In this document: piece after piece, positions 7,120-9,294 of the stretch
How the letters are laid out: every line of letters begins with the position of its first letter
Position numbering within the stretch: position 1 is the stretch's first letter
NCBI GenBank assembly: GCA_002431845.1
Contig: DJEH01000058.1
Span: 1 to 9,294 of the forward strand
Source: Prevotellaceae bacterium UBA5903
Lineage (GTDB): Bacteria > Bacteroidota > Bacteroidia > Bacteroidales > Bacteroidaceae
Direction: 5' to 3'
DNA length: 9,294 bases
Translations under genes and position numbers: made by a program
The notes under the pieces: generated by a model
Told to the model about the DNA's origin: nothing
The model's database searches: none
The model's input: the letters and a program-made list of their open reading frames with translations, nothing else

Positions 7120-7127
7120 TAAGTTTG
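7120..7127 (+). promoter_or_regulatory. Probable -7 box of the SIR2/AbiH-like gene
   Basis: TAAGTTTG matches TAnnTTTG. The closest upstream TTTG (7091-7094) is 25 bases away, longer than the usual 19-21, so the promoter may be weak. Transcription would start near 7134, leaving a leader of about 84 bases with a small hairpin (7141-7170). Confidence 0.45.
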
Positions 7128-7217
7128 TGGTTTACCATAATTGGGCTTCAGCCTGTTTTATTAAACCCAAAACTCAAGGAACTAACCTTTAATACCACAA
7201 CAAAACATTAAAAAAAA

Positions 7218-8627
7218 ATGACAGAATCAAAACTACAAATTTCGATTGCCAATGGCAGTCAGCAAGTGATGGGCGAGGTGGGAACCTCCATTCAGAACAA
7301 CTACATAAACCAACCCGTTGAGCCCGACCCTTCCGACCGCCTTGTGGTGGTGCTTGGTGCAGGCATGGATGCAGCTTTGGGTATGGACACCATGCAGAGC
7401 GTGCTACCCAACATAGCCCGTTATCTCGAAACAGAAAGGGGAGATGAAGAGGACAAAGTGTTGAGGAATACTATCAAGAATGTACGTTTTAAGTTCGACA
7501 AATTTGTTGAGAAACAAATGAACAAACTTGTAAGAGAACTCGACGACGACATCGAGAGTGTGTGCCGAAAGGTGCAGAACGAAATAGACAATAACCCCAA
7601 CCTCAATGAAACCGACCGCAAGTTGGGACGCATCATTGTGAGCATTTTTAAGAAAATTGCCGACATAAAAATGCAAGCTACCATCGACACCGAAACGCAG
7701 CAACTCATTGAAGAGGTGCTTGAAACCACCGTGACCGAGGAAACACTCATCGACTTTTCAACCGTGACGTATACCCCCACCTACCACGAGGTGATAAGCC
7801 ATATATTGCGACAAAGCATAGAGCAAAACCAATCGGCAGTGTTGCGCCATGTTTATCACAACATGTTCGACCTTGAGCGCCTCTTGGCCGACTATTTCTT
7901 TGGCTTTTTTACACACCAATCTTCGCCTATCCGCACCTATCTATACATAGCATGGACCATGTGGGCCTACTTTGTGCGTGAGGAACAGAGGGTTACACCA
8001 GCCTTCAGTGCGAGCCCATTATGGCGCGAACTATCCGAAAAACCTTGCCGCCTCATATCGCTAAACTACACCACCTTTGCTCAACAAACCAAGGCCGATG
8101 CCATCTATTTTAATGGCTGCTTGAGCAACCATTTGGACGTGGAGAACAAAAACGTACTCGACTTTGGCGCCCCTATCAGTGAGTTTTCGCCCTTCGACTT
8201 TTTTAAACACACGTTGCCGCAAGAACTGAGTTTTGAGCCTGGCGAAGAGCGTTTGCCCATGCCCGATTTTATTCCGCACTTAAAGATTAAGCCCGTCATC
8301 TCTAACCGCTATGTTGAGGTGTGGCACAGGGCTGGTGCTGCCATGAGGCGAGCCAACGACATTGTGTTGTTGGGGTGCTCGCTCTCGTCGGCCGACGACT
8401 TTTTTAGCGAAATGCTATGTGCCAATCCGCAGGCACGCATCACATTTGTAAACAACGATATTGATGCGCTTGTACCCAATGTGTGCCAACTCTTTCAGCT
8501 CACCCCTCGCCGCCGTTCGGTGTTGCTGCGCAATGGCCGCAAATGTTACATCTATAACAACCGCATACATTTGGTTGAGGCCGACTTGGGCAGTATGAAA
8601 AGTTTGAACGAGGTGATAAATGGGTGA
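7218..8627 (+). CDS. SIR2/AbiH-like putative defence protein
   Basis: 469 residues, predicted soluble. Seen: LVVVLGAGMDAALGMDT (42-58), matching the N-terminal nucleotide-binding loop of SIR2-like proteins and, position by position, the GNGFD...G..T start of AbiH; a charged helical insert (about 70-170); FDLERLL (217-223); RLISLNYTTF (278-287), like FNYT of AbiH or NYD of SIR2; YFNG (297-300), where these families normally have HG; IVLLGCSLSSADDFF (382-396), like the GxSL..xD motif; and a strand ITFVNND (408-414). SIR2-like proteins in phage defence destroy NAD+, and AbiH is an abortive-infection protein; that role here is inference. The His normally present before Gly is Asn299, so activity may be lost or altered. 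The first 35 residues (ANGSQQ, VGTSIQNNYI) are a separate beta-prone segment. ATG 7218 follows an A-rich leader with no other good start. The gene is solitary, with no partner such as an NTPase or TIR protein beside it. Confidence 0.72.
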   Translation: MTESKLQISIANGSQQVMGEVGTSIQNNYINQPVEPDPSDRLVVVLGAGMDAALGMDTMQSVLPNIARYLETERGDEEDKVLRNTIKNVRFKFDKFVEKQMNKLVRELDDDIESVCRKVQNEIDNNPNLNETDRKLGRIIVSIFKKIADIKMQATIDTETQQLIEEVLETTVTEETLIDFSTVTYTPTYHEVISHILRQSIEQNQSAVLRHVYHNMFDLERLLADYFFGFFTHQSSPIRTYLYIAWTMWAYFVREEQRVTPAFSASPLWRELSEKPCRLISLNYTTFAQQTKADAIYFNGCLSNHLDVENKNVLDFGAPISEFSPFDFFKHTLPQELSFEPGEERLPMPDFIPHLKIKPVISNRYVEVWHRAGAAMRRANDIVLLGCSLSSADDFFSEMLCANPQARITFVNNDIDALVPNVCQLFQLTPRRRSVLLRNGRKCYIYNNRIHLVEADLGSMKSLNEVING

Positions 8628-8674
8628 GAAACATGAATAGAATAGGGGGGAGAATGGGCTTTCTACACGAATTA

Positions 8675-8736
8675 TCATGAATTGGTCATGAATTTTATAC
8701 CGAATTGGTGCTACACGCTGTATGTTAAATTCATGA
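8675..8736. repeat. Inverted and direct repeats of TCATGAATT after the SIR2/AbiH-like gene
   Basis: TCATGAATT occurs directly at 8675-8683 and 8686-8694, and its complement AATTCATGA at 8728-8736. Either left copy can pair with the right arm: 8686-8695 with 8727-8736 gives 10 perfect base pairs around a 31-base loop, and 8674-8683 with 8728-8737 also gives 10. GAATT is present at 8669, 8679, 8690 and 8702, spaced 10 to 12 bases, close to one helical turn. CTACACG flanks the cluster (8663-8669, 8711-8717). Confidence 0.75.
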
Positions 8737-8774
8737 TCCTTCGTGCTCCTTTCGTACAAATTCTTTGCTTTTTC

Positions 8775-8805
8775 TTTGCGTTTTGCTTGCTTTGTACTAT
8801 CTTTG
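8775..8805 (+). promoter_or_regulatory. Promoter of the small 85-residue gene
   Basis: TTTG at 8775-8778, 19 bases, then TATCTTTG at 8798-8805, followed by C: an exact match to the Bacteroidetes promoter in sequence and spacing. Transcription would begin near 8812, about 140 bases before the ATG at 8952, an unusually long leader for such a small gene. Confidence 0.78.
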
Positions 8806-8820
8806 CACCACGAAACATCA

Positions 8821-8861
8821 AGAGCAGTTGCTCTCAGAGTTGTAAAAACTGAACAGAGCAA
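8821..8861 (+). promoter_or_regulatory. Leader segment with two mutually exclusive stems
   Basis: AGAGCA is present at 8821-8826 and again at 8855-8860. GCTCT (8830-8834) can pair with AGAGC 8821-8825 to make a small local hairpin, or TTGCTCT (8828-8834) can pair with AGAGCAA (8855-8861) to make a larger one enclosing AGTT/AACT (8839-8842, 8847-8850 region). Alternative pairing like this is how many leader switches work, but the stems are short and no known riboswitch class is recognised. Confidence 0.35.
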
Positions 8862-8951
8862 ACTCACCAACCGAGTGACAGGAAACCACGGTGGTAAAGT
8901 TACGATGTGGAAGTATCAACATTTTATATTCACTTCAAACATTATCCTGAC

Positions 8952-9209
8952 ATGATAGACAATCCATTCTATGCTCAATTTTCGGCTCGTTTTGCTGAAG
9001 AAACACTTCAATCTCTCATCGAATCTTTTAATGGCCAAGTAGGCAATCGCGGTTGGTCGTCGGCTCGCGCTTATCACGATCGTGCCCTCATCGACGAATT
9101 TAAGCGTCGCGGAATCGACCTATCTGCCGTTTGTAAAGATGGTTGCACATCGTTTGCTCACAAGGTGGAACTCAATGCCGATGGTACCGCATTGCAAATA
9201 ATAAAATAG
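8952..9209 (+). CDS. Small conserved-looking protein of unknown function
   Basis: 85 residues, soluble, no signal peptide or membrane segment. Seen: an amphipathic helical N-terminal part (FYAQFSARFAEETLQSLIES, residues 6-25), a central NRGWSSARAYHDRALIDEF (32-50), KRRGIDLSAV (51-60), one Cys pair (61 and 65) and a short beta-like end (HKVELNADGTALQIIK). I recall similar small proteins in other Bacteroidales genomes, including the GW..xRAYHD..LIDEF..RGID core, but no named domain. An in-frame GTG at 8907 would add 15 residues (MEVSTFYIHFKHYPD); ATG 8952 is preferred because the helix starts there and the upstream stretch looks like leader. It has its own promoter (8775-8805) and no clear terminator before the window ends. 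Confidence 0.75.
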   Translation: MIDNPFYAQFSARFAEETLQSLIESFNGQVGNRGWSSARAYHDRALIDEFKRRGIDLSAVCKDGCTSFAHKVELNADGTALQIIK

Positions 9210-9294
9210 CGTTTTGTTACTCCCACTGTCGCTCTTTGATGGCACATTAGGGGGGACACAGAATGCTCCAGACAAAATAAAAATCCCTTTTGCA

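Larger units (their letters stand above)
6699..7217. other. 519-base intergenic region with palindromic repeat array
   Basis: No credible coding frame on either strand. From left to right it holds the candidate terminators of the receptor operon, a short inverted repeat AAGCC/GGCTT (6861-6865, 6874-6878), the 23-base repeat array (6891-6982), and a -7 box for the next gene (7120-7127). AAGCGATTTTT occurs twice, at 6781-6791 and 7025-7035, on either side of the array, and TTTTTCGG occurs at 6708-6715 and 7081-7088. TTGGG (7141-7145) can pair with CCCAA (7166-7170) in the leader of the SIR2/AbiH-like gene. No transposase or tRNA is present. Confidence 0.6.
8628..8951. other. 324-base intergenic region with inverted repeat, promoter and structured leader
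   Basis: No credible gene: a minus-strand frame over 8415-8870 runs antisense through the end of the SIR2/AbiH-like gene and resembles nothing. The first third has repeated GAATT words and an inverted repeat (8675-8736) that may act as a factor-assisted terminator though no T run follows. A CT/T-rich stretch (8737-8797) leads to the promoter at 8775-8805, then a transcribed leader of about 140 bases with possible alternative stems and an 11-base palindrome ACCACGGTGGT at 8885-8895. Confidence 0.6.

Noticed and set aside
8415..8870. Minus-strand frame of 151 codons covering the end of the SIR2/AbiH-like gene and the following gap
   Set aside because: It is antisense to well-supported coding sequence, its product looks like no protein family and has erratic composition, and no promoter is seen for it.

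Overview
The window looks like chromosomal DNA of a Bacteroidales bacterium, most likely Prevotella or a close relative. This rests on several things seen in the sequence: promoter-like boxes of the Bacteroidetes type (TTTG, 19 bases, TAnnTTTG) occur twice with exact spacing (1562-1592 and 8775-8805); starts lack Shine-Dalgarno sequences and sit in A-rich leaders; lipoproteins carry the surface-export style start CGDDD; and the protein families (OmpA with N-terminal barrel, DUF3467, TonB-dependent receptor paired with DUF4249) are typical of this group. The genus is inference.

Layout. 1-210: two facing hairpin terminators, one for a plus-strand gene outside the window and one for the minus-strand ompA-like gene at 211-1356. 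1357-1675: divergent promoter region. 1676-2008: a solitary DUF3467 gene with its own promoter and a strong hairpin terminator. 2288-3661: a large lipoprotein of unknown family. 3673-3749: two hairpins in tandem, the second a very strong terminator ending 28 bases before the next start. 3778-6698: a two-gene outer-membrane operon, a short TonB-dependent receptor and a DUF4249 lipoprotein, 11 bases apart. 6699-7217: a 519-base gap holding four 23-base repeats, each with a 14-base palindrome. 7218-8627: a lone gene for a protein with SIR2/AbiH-like nucleotide-binding motifs, a possible defence protein. 8628-8951: a gap with inverted repeats, a good promoter and a structured leader. 8952-9209: a small protein of unknown function. 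9210-9294: nothing recognised.

How the parts fit. Four genes (ompA-like, the unknown lipoprotein, the receptor and DUF4249) act at the cell envelope. The receptor and DUF4249 protein probably work together as a surface uptake pair with unknown substrate. The SIR2/AbiH-like gene does not fit this theme. It stands alone, lacks the expected His in its HG-like motif, has an unusual N-terminal segment and sits downstream of the palindromic array, so it is the part most worth following up. No insertion sequence, tRNA, rRNA or CRISPR array was seen.
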